A stretch of DNA of 64,000 nucleotides from Pontibacter ruber (GTDB taxonomy: Bacteria; Bacteroidota; Bacteroidia; Cytophagales; Hymenobacteraceae), in contig NZ_JALPRR010000004.1 of the NCBI RefSeq assembly GCF_023630205.1, positions 248,001-312,000 on the forward strand. The letters run 5' to 3'. Below, piece after piece: positions 1-8,807 of the stretch. The notes beneath the pieces were generated by a model. The model did not search any database. It worked only from the letters and a program-made list of their open reading frames with translations, and was not told where the DNA came from. Numbering within the stretch: the first letter of the stretch is position 1; every line of letters begins with the position of its first letter. The translations under genes were made by a program, and so were the position numbers.

Positions 1-225
1 TCGTTGGTTAGCCTGGAAGCCAGTGCTCTTCCTCCTAAGCAACAGGGTATACTTGCACCGGATACGTTGGACGAAGAAGAAAAACGCTATCAGCAGCTTT
101 GGCAGGTATACTTTGATCACGTAAATATTCCGGAGCGTAAGAACCCGAAACTGCACCTGCGTCACATCCCAAAACGTTACTGGAAATACCTTTCCGAGAA
201 GCAACCACGCTTTCTTTCGAATTAA
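1..225 (+). CDS. C-terminal end of a DUF4130 / TIGR03915-type putative DNA metabolism protein (cut by window edge)
   Basis: The reading frame is open from the first base and ends at TAA 223-225, so only the last ~74 residues are visible. The tail carries the pattern NPKLHLRHIPKRYWKYLSEK, which I recognise as the C-terminal signature of DUF4130 proteins. These usually sit beside a radical-SAM partner, but the partner and the true start lie outside the window. The exact function of this family is not established. Alternative: another small basic protein that shares only the YWKYL ending; I consider that less likely. Confidence 0.6.
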   Translation, partial: SLVSLEASALPPKQQGILAPDTLDEEEKRYQQLWQVYFDHVNIPERKNPKLHLRHIPKRYWKYLSEKQPRFLSN

Positions 226-440
226 AAGACTCAAAAATTTAAGAAATTAATAGCCTCATTCTCAATGGTAACATAGCCTGAAGTGCTTCAGGTTTGCTCC
301 AAATTTGCACCTGCAGATAACCAGTAACAGAATGTATACGTATACTACGATATATATTTTTTAATTTAAAAGTGCAGCAGGCGCTGCTAATGCTGTTATA
401 AAAGCAGGCTACTTGCTGCAGCAAACATGCAAATCGTACT

Positions 441-809
441 ATGAACAGTCGAGTCCGAAAAAAACTTATTCAAGTCGCTCGGGGAAGAGCGCACCTGATG
501 ACCCTCCAAAATCTTATAGTTGAAGCCGAACTGGGATTGAACCTGGATAATGCCTACGAAAAGACAAGGCTCAATGATGTGATCAACGAAATTTCAGAAG
601 AAGAGCATGCTGCCGGAAGACCCTTATTGAGTGCTCTGGTACGCGTAAAAGGCATAAAGAACCAGGGCGATAGCTTTTTCAGACTATGCGAACGCCTCGG
701 TTACGGCGAATGGAAAAACCTGAAAAGAGACCCGGAATTCCTGGAAAGACAGCGCGAAGCCTGCCGCGAATTCTGGCAAGAAGATAATAATTTTTCATCC
801 TACCTGTAA
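441..809 (+). CDS. Small conserved hypothetical protein (122 aa)
   Basis: Soluble 122-residue protein with no signal peptide or membrane segment. The middle reads EEEHAAGRPLLSALVRVKG and is followed by GDSFFRLCERLG and a C-terminal FWQED. I associate this pattern (glycine-arginine-proline core, then a G-D-x-F-F motif) with a family of unnamed small bacterial proteins, but I cannot give it a function. The ATG at 441 is the first in frame after a ~215-base AT-rich spacer. It stands alone: the next gene starts 710 bases downstream. A hairpin (816-861) follows the stop codon. Confidence 0.6.
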   Translation: MNSRVRKKLIQVARGRAHLMTLQNLIVEAELGLNLDNAYEKTRLNDVINEISEEEHAAGRPLLSALVRVKGIKNQGDSFFRLCERLGYGEWKNLKRDPEFLERQREACREFWQEDNNFSSYL

Positions 810-815
810 ACAACG

Positions 816-861
816 GACGGAGAGGCGGCTTACCTGCACTCCCTGAGCCTGCTTCTCCGTC
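816..861 (+). terminator. Weak hairpin after the 441-809 gene
   Basis: GACGGAGA (816-823) pairs with TCTCCGTC (854-861). The loop is long and no clear T-run follows, so this is a possible terminator only. Confidence 0.3.
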
Positions 862-1518
862 ATCACTTTGTCTGCTCGCAGCCTGTGTCAAAAGTGCATA
901 CTTATAACTCTAAGAATGGTTGAGAGCAGTCCTTGTTTCAGGCTATCTCGGCTAGGCCATCTCATTCAAAGAATATTTCCCTGCAAAAAGTGTTGTAGCT
1001 TCCTCCCGCCTGTAACTGCTTCTTATTCTTAGTATGTATTCTACATCAGCCTCCTTGTCCGCAGCAGGCATTTTATTTTTAACCACTGCATCCTTTCGTT
1101 TTTCCTTTACTCAGGCTTTCTAATGATCTCCCTGCTACAACAGAGATAAGAATACTTGTGCTATCCGGATACAGCTGCAATTCAGAATATCATAACACCG
1201 GAAGTAGGTAGTTTAAACTCTGAGACACACCTGTAGGAAAATTGCATAAAATCCGAGCGCTTTCACAGCTATGCTTCAGAAGGAGTAAACTCATAATTTG
1301 TGCTTAAACGAGAAAATAGCAGCATCTGCCAGCAATGTAAGTAAAAATTTTAGCAAAAAAATTAAGCCAATTTCTAATCTGCTATTGCTTATATAGTTAT
1401 ATACTGTTTAATTTATATTCCTGTTCGGGTCTTTTCTGCATCAATCTCATTTGTGTCGATTTTTCATCAGGCAGGCACTTAAGTCGCTTCCATTTTATAC
1501 TATACTAATTTTTAGCCT
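862..1518. other. Long intergenic stretch with no gene recognised
   Basis: About 650 bases, AT-rich towards 1519, with stop codons in all frames. I see no tRNA, no repeat shared with other parts of the window and no convincing promoter. Two overlapping TATACT hexamers lie at about 1497-1507, just before the next start codon. Confidence 0.4.
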
Positions 1519-3558
1519 ATGAGATTGCGAACTTCTACTCAATTTCTTCTAATTTTATTCTTCTTTTGCTGTAGTGCCGGTCTTGCCTCTGCCCAGAATC
1601 TTCCTGCCAAGTTTGGTAAGGTGGAGGAGTCGGAACTGACCATGCATGCCTACGATAAAGATACCAGCGCTGCCGCTGTTGTGCTGTCTGATTACGGCTA
1701 CTCCTATTTTACCTACCATGATGGATTTAAAGTAAATTTCGAGCGCCATACCCGCATCAAGATCCTGAAAAAGTCCGGTTATGACTGGGCAAACGTTACG
1801 ATCCCATTTTACCAGAAAAACGGAGACAAAGAGCGCATCAGCAACATCAAGGGCTTTACCTACAACCTGGAAGGCGGTAAAATGGTAAAGCATAAACTCG
1901 AAAGCAGCAGCCAGCACGACGAACAGCGCTCGGAAAACTGGTACTCAAAAAAGTTTACCATGCCCAACGTAAAGGAGGGGTCGGTGATAGAGTACTCTTA
2001 TACTATATCATCAGACTTTTTATACAACCTGCGGGAGTGGGAATTCCAGACAACTATACCGGTGGTTTGGAGCGAGTATAAAGCCTACATACCAGAATAC
2101 TTTGAATATAAGCAGCAACAGCAGGGGTACCTTCCTTTCGATGTAGCTACAGTAGAGAAAGGGAAAGAGCGGTATCTGGTAACATGGTCGTCAGAAATAA
2201 CGCCTGGTATAAACGGAGGCCGCACTTCCGGTGGATCAAGTCAGATTGAAGCAAACAGCGAAACATTCCGCTGGGTTGTTAAGGAGGCGCCAGCCCTTCG
2301 CCCGGAAGTATACATCACGACCCTGAGCGATTACCAGTCAAAAATCGAGTTTGAGTTGCAGCGGGTGCGCTACCCAAATAAGCTGCCGCAGGTAATGACA
2401 GGTAACTGGGACGACATCAACAGAGACCTGTTGCAGGCGGAGCGTTTTGGTGCACAGCTAAACCGAAAGGGTTTCTTTAAGAATGAAGTAGCGGCAATAA
2501 AAGCCAAGCATACCAGTCCCGAGCAACAAATGGCGGCTCTGCACGAGCTGGTGAAAAACACGGTAAAATGGAATGGGAAGTATGACATTTACACCAACGG
2601 TTCACTGTCCAAAGCATTTGAATCGCGCACCGGCAGTGCTGCCGAGGTCAACCTGCTGCTAACCTCTATGCTGCAGGAGGCAGGTTTAACGGCTGCGCCG
2701 GTGCTGGTAAGTACCCGCGAGCATGGCCGCCCGCCGTTGTGGTCGCCTATGCTGCAGAAGTTCAACTATGTGCTGGCCCATGTTACCGTAGGTGATAAGG
2801 AGTACCTGCTGGATGCCACCGATCCGCTGCTGCCGGCTGGTATGTTGCCGGTACGCTGCCTGAACGGGCAAGGCCGCCTGATTGCAAAGGAAAACCACCG
2901 TTGGGTAGATCTGAAGCCAAGTGCCATGTATACAAAGCTGTTTAGCGGCGAGCTGAACATCAATGAAAAAGGGGAAATGACCGGCAGAGCCTTTGAGTCC
3001 AATGGAGGTTATATTGGCCTGCAGCTGCGCAATGCAATTAAGGAAGACGGCTTGCAAAAGTATGCCGAAAAGATCAGCAAAGAGATCGGTAACCTGAAGT
3101 ATACCAAGCCGGAATTTGTTAATGTGGACAACCTGGCAAAACCGGTCGATATCAAGTATACCCTTACCTCCGATGGCAACGGGCAGGCAAATGATGTTAT
3201 CTATCTGAACCCGATGATGGGACAGGGAAAGAAAGAGAACCCTTTTAAACTCGAGAAGCGTGCTTACCCGGTAGATCTGGGAGCACCGATCGATGAGACC
3301 TTTGTCTGCCGCCTTACCATACCTGCCGGCTACGAGATGGAAGAAGCGCCTAAGAGTGCTATCATTGCTTTGCCGGATAACGGCGGTCGTTTTACCTATA
3401 TGGTCGAAAAGGAAGGCAATACCATCCAGATTATGAGCAAGGTAAATGTTTCAAAGCCGGTTTTCTACGCTCCCGAGTACGAGAGCCTGAAAGAGTTTTA
3501 CAACCAGATTGTGGCAAAACATGCCGAACAGATCGTGTTAAAGAAGGTAGCCAACTAA
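1519..3558 (+). CDS. Secreted DUF3857 / transglutaminase-fold protein, catalytically degenerate (679 aa)
   Basis: Signal peptide at residues 1-26 ending ASAQ. An N-terminal DUF3857-like beta domain (about 40-270) is followed by a transglutaminase-like core (about 325-440) and a beta-rich C-terminal domain. In active members the core has a Cys in the G-x-C position. Here the segment is RTGSAAEVN (370-378) with Ala374 in that place. The usual FNH His is Tyr417, while the Asp of LLDATD (432) is kept. It should therefore not act as a protease or transglutaminase and may bind peptide or glycan instead; that role is inference. It is followed by a close paralogue (3728) and an active-looking relative (5742). 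ATG 1519 is chosen because the signal peptide starts there. A hairpin terminator follows. Confidence 0.85.
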   Translation: MRLRTSTQFLLILFFFCCSAGLASAQNLPAKFGKVEESELTMHAYDKDTSAAAVVLSDYGYSYFTYHDGFKVNFERHTRIKILKKSGYDWANVTIPFYQKNGDKERISNIKGFTYNLEGGKMVKHKLESSSQHDEQRSENWYSKKFTMPNVKEGSVIEYSYTISSDFLYNLREWEFQTTIPVVWSEYKAYIPEYFEYKQQQQGYLPFDVATVEKGKERYLVTWSSEITPGINGGRTSGGSSQIEANSETFRWVVKEAPALRPEVYITTLSDYQSKIEFELQRVRYPNKLPQVMTGNWDDINRDLLQAERFGAQLNRKGFFKNEVAAIKAKHTSPEQQMAALHELVKNTVKWNGKYDIYTNGSLSKAFESRTGSAAEVNLLLTSMLQEAGLTAAPVLVSTREHGRPPLWSPMLQKFNYVLAHVTVGDKEYLLDATDPLLPAGMLPVRCLNGQGRLIAKENHRWVDLKPSAMYTKLFSGELNINEKGEMTGRAFESNGGYIGLQLRNAIKEDGLQKYAEKISKEIGNLKYTKPEFVNVDNLAKPVDIKYTLTSDGNGQANDVIYLNPMMGQGKKENPFKLEKRAYPVDLGAPIDETFVCRLTIPAGYEMEEAPKSAIIALPDNGGRFTYMVEKEGNTIQIMSKVNVSKPVFYAPEYESLKEFYNQIVAKHAEQIVLKKVAN

Positions 3559-3591
3559 GGTGTTGCCCAATAATTTCCTTTAGATTTTACT

Positions 3592-3637
3592 AGCAGCAAG
3601 TAGCCGGACCGAAGCCCGGTTACTTGCTGCTTTAAAT
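3592..3637 (+). terminator. Hairpin terminator after the first DUF3857 gene
   Basis: A 16-bp stem with one G-T wobble: 3592-3607 (AGCAGCAAGTAGCCGG) with 3616-3631, followed by TTTAAAT. The T-run is modest. Confidence 0.5.
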
Positions 3638-3727
3638 GCCTGGAATTTTATACCGCACGGCCGCCTACGCCAGGGCTGTGCTCCAGTTAAATCATCTTTT
3701 ATACTTTAATATGTTAAAGCCTTCTCT

Positions 3728-5683
3728 ATGAAAGCTAATTTTTACTTTTCTATTTTAGCCACCCTCCTCATCACGGCCTGGTATAGCCAACCTGCTGCCG
3801 GGCAATCCATACCTGTTAAATTTGGTAAGGTAGAGGAGTCGGAGCTGGCAATGCGCACGTACGAAAAAGATACCAGCGCTGCCGCTGTTGTTCTGCTCGA
3901 TTTCGGGTATTCCCAATTTATATTCGGGCATGAAGTAAAGTTGGAAACCCTGCGCCGGACGCGTATCAAAATTTTAAAGAAGTCTGGCTACGACTGGGCG
4001 AATGTGGTCATTCCGTTTTACAACAACACAACTGAAAAAGAGAGAGTCAGTGGGATAAAGGGCTATACTTACAACCTGGTAGATGGTAAAATAATCAAAG
4101 ACAAACTGGAGCCTGCAGCTGTGTTTGAAGAAAGGCAGACAGAGCAAAAGTCTGTGAAGAAGTTTACCCTGCCAAATGTAAAGGAAGGCTCTGTTATCGA
4201 GTTTGAGTACACGGTAAGCTCGGACTTTATTTATACTCTGCGCGATTGGGAGTTTCAGACAACCATACCAACGGTGTGGAGCGAGTTCCGGGCAAAAATA
4301 CCGCAGTACTTCGACTACAAGTTCCTGCAGCATGGTTACCACCCGCTACACACACCTCAGGACAAGTACGACCCTACCTTATCCGGCTATCGCTGGATCA
4401 TGAAAGATCTCCCGGCTCTGCGCGAGGAAAAGTACATCACTACCCTAACAGACTATCAGTCCAGGCTTGAGTTTGAGCTCGAAAACCTGCATGTACCGGG
4501 AGAGACTTCCAAAAAAATGACAGGTGAGTGGGATGACGTGATCTATGATTTGCTGCAATCAGAGCGATTTGGTAGCCAGCTTAACCGCAAAGGTTTCTTT
4601 AAGAATGAGGTTGCTGCAATCGTAGCGCAGCATAAAGCACCCGAACAGCAGATGCAAACCATATACGATCTGGTTAAAAAGAGCATGAAGTGGAACGGGA
4701 AGTATGGCATTTATACCACAGGTTCTTTAAGAAAGGCATTTGAGAACCGAACAGGTAATGTAGCGGAGGTAAACCTGCTGCTAACGGCCATGTTGCAGGA
4801 GGCTGGGCTGGATGCAGCACCTGTGCTCGTAAGTACCCGCGACTATGGCAAAGTTTTCAAAGGAACGCCGCTGCTGAGCAAGTTCAACTACATCATTGCA
4901 TACCTCAAAATCGGTAATAAAGAGTACCTGCTGGATGCCACCGATCCGCTTTTGCCAGCCGGCATGCTGCCGGTTCGTAGTCTGAATGGCGAAGGCCGCG
5001 TGGTAAAGCAGAAAGATGATCGTTGGGTGGCCCTGAAGCCGGAAGGAACGTACCTGAAATTCTATAACGGAGACGTAACTATAAACGCGCAGGGCGAGAT
5101 CAAAGGGAAAGCTACCGAATCAAGGAGTGGCTACAGTGCCCTTTTGATGCGCAAAACCATTCAGGAGGAAGGCGAGGATAAGTATACGGAACAAATGAAC
5201 CGTGAGAACGGAGATTTCAAGATCAGCAAGCCTGCTATCGTTAACCTGCATGACCCTACCAAAAAACTGGACCTGAGCTACGAATTAACGGCCAATGGAA
5301 ACGGACAGGCCAACAGTATCATCTACCTTAATCCCATGATGGGACAGGGTGAAAAAGAAAATCCATTCAAGTTAAACGAGCGCGCTTACCCGGTTGATTT
5401 TGCCGTGCCGATCGATGAAACCTACATCTGTCGTTTTACCATACCTGCCGATTACGAACTGGAAGAGTCGCCGAAGAGTACGCGGATTGCACTCCCTAAC
5501 AACGGAGGTACTTTTACCTACATGGTAGAAAAACAAGGCAATACCATCCAGGTGCTTAGCAAGATCATCATTGCAAAACCAATCTACTACGCTCAGGAAT
5601 ACCCGCATCTGAAAGAGTTTTACGCGCAGGTAGTGGCCAAGCATGCCGAGCAATTGGTTCTTAAGAAAAAGCAGGCAAATTAA
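3728..5683 (+). CDS. Secreted DUF3857 / transglutaminase-fold protein, second degenerate paralogue (651 aa)
   Basis: Close paralogue of the 1519 gene over its whole length; for example KFGKVEESELAMRTYEKDTS, SRLEFEL and ENPFKL blocks are shared. Signal peptide at residues 1-25 ending AAGQ. It lacks a ~28-residue insert found in the first copy before the WIMKDLPALR segment. The core again lacks the catalytic Cys (RTGNVAEVN) and His (FNYIIAYL) while keeping LLDATD, so both copies share the same loss. That points to a duplication of an already inactive ancestor. It is separated from its neighbours by 169 and 58 bases, so cotranscription with 5742 is plausible. Confidence 0.85.
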   Translation: MKANFYFSILATLLITAWYSQPAAGQSIPVKFGKVEESELAMRTYEKDTSAAAVVLLDFGYSQFIFGHEVKLETLRRTRIKILKKSGYDWANVVIPFYNNTTEKERVSGIKGYTYNLVDGKIIKDKLEPAAVFEERQTEQKSVKKFTLPNVKEGSVIEFEYTVSSDFIYTLRDWEFQTTIPTVWSEFRAKIPQYFDYKFLQHGYHPLHTPQDKYDPTLSGYRWIMKDLPALREEKYITTLTDYQSRLEFELENLHVPGETSKKMTGEWDDVIYDLLQSERFGSQLNRKGFFKNEVAAIVAQHKAPEQQMQTIYDLVKKSMKWNGKYGIYTTGSLRKAFENRTGNVAEVNLLLTAMLQEAGLDAAPVLVSTRDYGKVFKGTPLLSKFNYIIAYLKIGNKEYLLDATDPLLPAGMLPVRSLNGEGRVVKQKDDRWVALKPEGTYLKFYNGDVTINAQGEIKGKATESRSGYSALLMRKTIQEEGEDKYTEQMNRENGDFKISKPAIVNLHDPTKKLDLSYELTANGNGQANSIIYLNPMMGQGEKENPFKLNERAYPVDFAVPIDETYICRFTIPADYELEESPKSTRIALPNNGGTFTYMVEKQGNTIQVLSKIIIAKPIYYAQEYPHLKEFYAQVVAKHAEQLVLKKKQAN

Positions 5684-5741
5684 CACTGAAGTGGTAGCCA
5701 ACATCACCCAAGCTTATACTTTAAGTACACGCATTTTAAAT

Positions 5742-7637
5742 ATGAAACGCAAATTATATACGTTGCTCCTGCTAACCTTTGGCCTGCTGGCTGTTCAGGC
5801 AGAAGCGCAGCATAAGATAGACCTGGTAAAAGGAGCCAATGCCATTGTCAAGTTAGAGGAAACTGTTTTTACTGTTAATTCTGCTGGCAGCGGCACCACC
5901 CGTATCAAGACTATTATCACCATCCTGAATGAGAGCGGAAAAGAACATGCCAGGCTGCAGGTGGCTCACGACAGGCTCAACAAGGTAGACTATATCAAAG
6001 GTACCAGTTACGACCTGGCCGGGAAGAAGATCAAAAGTCTCAAAAGCAGCGAGATCAAGGATGTTAGTGCCGGAGCAGGCGATAATGAAATTCTTGACAC
6101 CCGCGTAAAGTATGCCGATATGGCTCATACGGTATATCCTTACACAGTAGAGTACGAATACCAGACCACCTCCAGCAACATGATGTTCTACCCGGTTTGG
6201 GTGCCGCTGGCCAGTAGCAAGCTGTCCGTTGAAAAAGCTACTTTCCAGGTACTGATGCCAAAAGGAATGAAGCTGCGATATCGTGAAACCAACCTGCAGG
6301 AGAAAGTAAAGCAGAGTGCTACGGCTACGCACGATGTGTATAGCTGGGAGGTGCAGAACCTGACGCCACTGGACACAGAACCTTACGGCCCGTTTATGGC
6401 TGAGGTAATCCCGATGGTGCGCACCGCGCCTGCTGATTTTGAGGTGGAAGGCTATAGGGGAAGTATGGAAAGCTGGCAAAAGTATGGCCACTTTATCAAC
6501 CAGCTGAACGCTGGCCGCGATGTGCTTCCGGAGGCTACAAAACAAAAGCTACAGGCTTTAACAGCCGATACTAAAGACCCGCTGGCAAAAATCGACAAGG
6601 TGTATAATTACCTGCAGTCCAATACACGCTATGTTTCGATACAACTGGGGCTTGGTGGATGGCAGCCTCTGGAGGCAGGCTTTGTTGCCTCAAAGGGCTA
6701 CGGCGATTGTAAAGCACTGACCAACTATACACAGGCCATGCTGAAAGAAGTTGGTGTCCCGTCGTTCCAAGCTTTGATCCGGGGAGGTGAGAACGAGCCG
6801 GCTATCATGACCGATTTTCCGAGCAGCCAGTTTAACCACGTAGTGCTGTGCGTACCACTGCAACAGGATACGCTGTGGCTGGAGTGCACGAGCCAGAATG
6901 AATCGGCAGGCTTCTCGGGCAGCTTTACCGGTAGCCGCAAAGCACTGCTCATCACCCCGGAAGGAGGGAAGCTGGTGAATACACCATCCTACACAGCCGC
7001 AGACAATACCGAGCACCGTACTGTAAAAGTGAAGCTTGATGAAAACGGCAACGGTACAGCCAACGTCATCTCGCGCTATACCGGCGAAGAGCACGAGACC
7101 TACCGCGATCTGATACACCATTACGCTGCCGAAGAACAGCGCAAGTGGCTTTACTCGAATATCAAAGTACCTGCATTTGAAGTAAAGAAATTCGCTTTTG
7201 ATCTGAAAAAAGGTCGCCAGCCTGAGGTGACCGAGAAGTTGGAGCTTAGCCTGCGCCAGTGCGCGACGCTAAGTGGCAAACGCATGTTCCTGACACCAAA
7301 CCTGATGAACAAGTGGACCACCGTACCCAACACCGTAGAGAAGCGCAAGTGGGAGGTGGTACGTAACTCTGCCTACACCAACGTGGATACGGTCGTTTAC
7401 GAAATGCCTGTCGGCTATACTCTTGAATTTAAACCAAACGATACAGAGTATAAAACAGCATTTGGTACCTATAAAGCGACTACTAAAGTAGACGGGCAGC
7501 AGGTTACCTACATCCGTTCGCTGCAAATGAACAAAGGTCGCTTTAGCCCCGATACTTACGCTAAAATGATAGAGTTTATGAACAATATGCTCAAGGCAGA
7601 TGCCCAGCAGGTCGTGTTTGTAAAGAACATACCATAG
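5742..7637 (+). CDS. Secreted DUF3857 / transglutaminase-like protein with an intact catalytic Cys (631 aa)
   Basis: Signal peptide at residues 1-23 ending AEAQ. DUF3857-like N-terminal half, then a transglutaminase core with KGYGDCKALTNYTQ (Cys323), QFNHVVL (His366) and LWLECTS (Glu381 where most members have Asp). This member therefore keeps a Cys-His-acidic triad, unlike the two upstream relatives. It may be a periplasmic or outer-membrane cysteine protease or amidase; the substrate is unknown. The frame is open back to 5643, inside the previous gene, but ATG 5742 starts the signal peptide and follows TTATACTTTAA, so I choose it. A terminator hairpin follows at 7661-7709. Confidence 0.85.
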   Translation: MKRKLYTLLLLTFGLLAVQAEAQHKIDLVKGANAIVKLEETVFTVNSAGSGTTRIKTIITILNESGKEHARLQVAHDRLNKVDYIKGTSYDLAGKKIKSLKSSEIKDVSAGAGDNEILDTRVKYADMAHTVYPYTVEYEYQTTSSNMMFYPVWVPLASSKLSVEKATFQVLMPKGMKLRYRETNLQEKVKQSATATHDVYSWEVQNLTPLDTEPYGPFMAEVIPMVRTAPADFEVEGYRGSMESWQKYGHFINQLNAGRDVLPEATKQKLQALTADTKDPLAKIDKVYNYLQSNTRYVSIQLGLGGWQPLEAGFVASKGYGDCKALTNYTQAMLKEVGVPSFQALIRGGENEPAIMTDFPSSQFNHVVLCVPLQQDTLWLECTSQNESAGFSGSFTGSRKALLITPEGGKLVNTPSYTAADNTEHRTVKVKLDENGNGTANVISRYTGEEHETYRDLIHHYAAEEQRKWLYSNIKVPAFEVKKFAFDLKKGRQPEVTEKLELSLRQCATLSGKRMFLTPNLMNKWTTVPNTVEKRKWEVVRNSAYTNVDTVVYEMPVGYTLEFKPNDTEYKTAFGTYKATTKVDGQQVTYIRSLQMNKGRFSPDTYAKMIEFMNNMLKADAQQVVFVKNIP

Positions 7638-7661
7638 GAGTCTGGAGCGATGCTTTTAACT

Positions 7662-7709
7662 GCAGCCCACTACGAGATTTAAAAAAATTTTCGGTGGGCT
7701 GCGTCTTTT
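7662..7709 (+). terminator. Terminator of the DUF3857 cluster
   Basis: GCAGCCCAC (7662-7670) pairs with GTGGGCTGC (7694-7702), followed by GTCTTTTTC. The loop is 23 bases and A/T-rich. Confidence 0.6.
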
Positions 7710-7769
7710 TCAGAGGCTCCCCGTCATCAGGGTATCATCAACAGAAAAACACCTAAAAAAGACATAGCC

Positions 7770-8192
7770 ATGAAACGATTTCACGTAAACGTAAGAGTAA
7801 AGAACCTGCAGGAGTCGGTAAATTTTTACACGGCGCTTTTCGCCGCGGAGCCAACTGTACTGAAACCGGATTATGCCAAATGGATGCTGGAAGATCCGCG
7901 CATAAACTTTGCGATATCGCTGCACCCGGAAAATGCGGGCATCGAGCACTTAGGCATACAGGTAGAGAGCGAAGAAGAGCTGGGTGAAGTATACAAGCGC
8001 CTGCAAAATGCCAAAGGGGCGATCAGGGAAGAAGGCAAATGCACCTGCTGCTATGCCAAATCCGAAAAGTCCTGGATCACAGACCCGCAGGGTGTTGATT
8101 GGGAAACCTTCTATACGTATGGTGAGGCAACCGTGTACGGAGAAGGAAAGAATGCCCGCCAACCAGAAAAAGAAACAGTAGCAGCCCATTAG
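7770..8192 (+). CDS. arsI: ArsI/CadI-like VOC-fold metalloenzyme (140 aa)
   Basis: Vicinal-oxygen-chelate (glyoxalase-fold) protein. Likely metal ligands are His5, His60 (GIEHLGIQV) and Glu112 (DWETF). The segment CTCCYAKSEKSW (91-102) has the adjacent Cys pair 93-94 that in ArsI C-As lyases binds trivalent organoarsenicals before Fe(II)/O2-dependent cleavage; the same region is found in CadI. Position 5 is His, where characterised ArsI has Gln. It heads a run with an ArsN-like acetyltransferase (8283) and SigZ (8808), which fits an organoarsenical defence. The substrate is inferred from family and context. A hairpin (8211-8251) lies between this gene and the next. Confidence 0.75.
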   Translation: MKRFHVNVRVKNLQESVNFYTALFAAEPTVLKPDYAKWMLEDPRINFAISLHPENAGIEHLGIQVESEEELGEVYKRLQNAKGAIREEGKCTCCYAKSEKSWITDPQGVDWETFYTYGEATVYGEGKNARQPEKETVAAH

Positions 8193-8210
8193 TACAAAAT
8201 AAAACGAAGT

Positions 8211-8251
8211 CTGCACCAGCCACGAACATTTTTTGTCTGTGGCTGGTGCAG
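8211..8251 (+). terminator. Stem-loop between the ArsI-like and ArsN-like genes
   Basis: Perfect 13-bp stem: 8211-8223 (CTGCACCAGCCAC) with 8239-8251. It is followed by GCTATTTATAATTTTT rather than a pure T-run. It could be an attenuating terminator or an RNA-processing hairpin. Confidence 0.4.
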
Positions 8252-8282
8252 GCTATTTATAATTTTTACCTTTCTTTTGGAT

Positions 8283-8795
8283 ATGCAAACCGCTACGGAT
8301 ATAACAACAGAATTAGCTCCAATGCTGCCTGAACATTATAGTCAGGTGAAAGAAATCTATCAATTAGGCATTGCTACCGGTAACGCTACCCTGGAGACCA
8401 AAGCACCGGAATGGGACGAATGGGACGCCAAGCACCTGCAGAGTTGCCGCCTTGTTGCCCTTGTGGATGGCCGTGTAGCCGGATGGGCAGCACTTACGCC
8501 GGTGTCGGGCAGGTGCGTATACAGCGGTGTAGCAGAAGACAGTGTCTACGTACACCCGGACTATAAAGCCAGAGGCATTGGCAAGCTGTTGTTGAGCAAA
8601 CTGGTGGCGCTGTCTGAAGAGCAGGGTATCTGGACGATACAGGCGGGCATACTTGCAGAGAACCAGGCAAGTATAAACCTGCATACGCAATGTGGTTTTA
8701 AAGTAGTAGGCGTACGCGAGCGGCTGGGGCAACTGCATGGGCAATGGCGCAACGTATGCCTGATGGAACGCCGAAGTACAGTTGTAGGAGTATAA
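8283..8795 (+). CDS. GNAT acetyltransferase of the phosphinothricin/arsinothricin type (170 aa)
   Basis: GNAT fold with the acetyl-CoA motif YVHPDYKARGIGKLLL near the middle, followed by IWTIQAGILAEN and NLHTQCGFKVVGVRERLG. The N-terminal YQLGIATGNATLETKAPEW and the GVRERLG-x-x-x-G-x-WRNV ending are typical of the PAT/ArsN1 group, which N-acetylates phosphinothricin or arsinothricin. Its position between an ArsI-like lyase and sigZ supports arsinothricin as substrate, but this is inferred. A TTG two codons upstream is also in frame; I use ATG 8283. It ends 12 bases before sigZ, so the two are probably cotranscribed. Confidence 0.75.
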   Translation: MQTATDITTELAPMLPEHYSQVKEIYQLGIATGNATLETKAPEWDEWDAKHLQSCRLVALVDGRVAGWAALTPVSGRCVYSGVAEDSVYVHPDYKARGIGKLLLSKLVALSEEQGIWTIQAGILAENQASINLHTQCGFKVVGVRERLGQLHGQWRNVCLMERRSTVVGV

Positions 8796-8807
8796 GCACA
8801 CCGGAAC

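Noticed and set aside
5853..6545. 230-codon minus-strand frame
   Set aside because: Opposite the third DUF3857 gene, no signal peptide or motif of its own.
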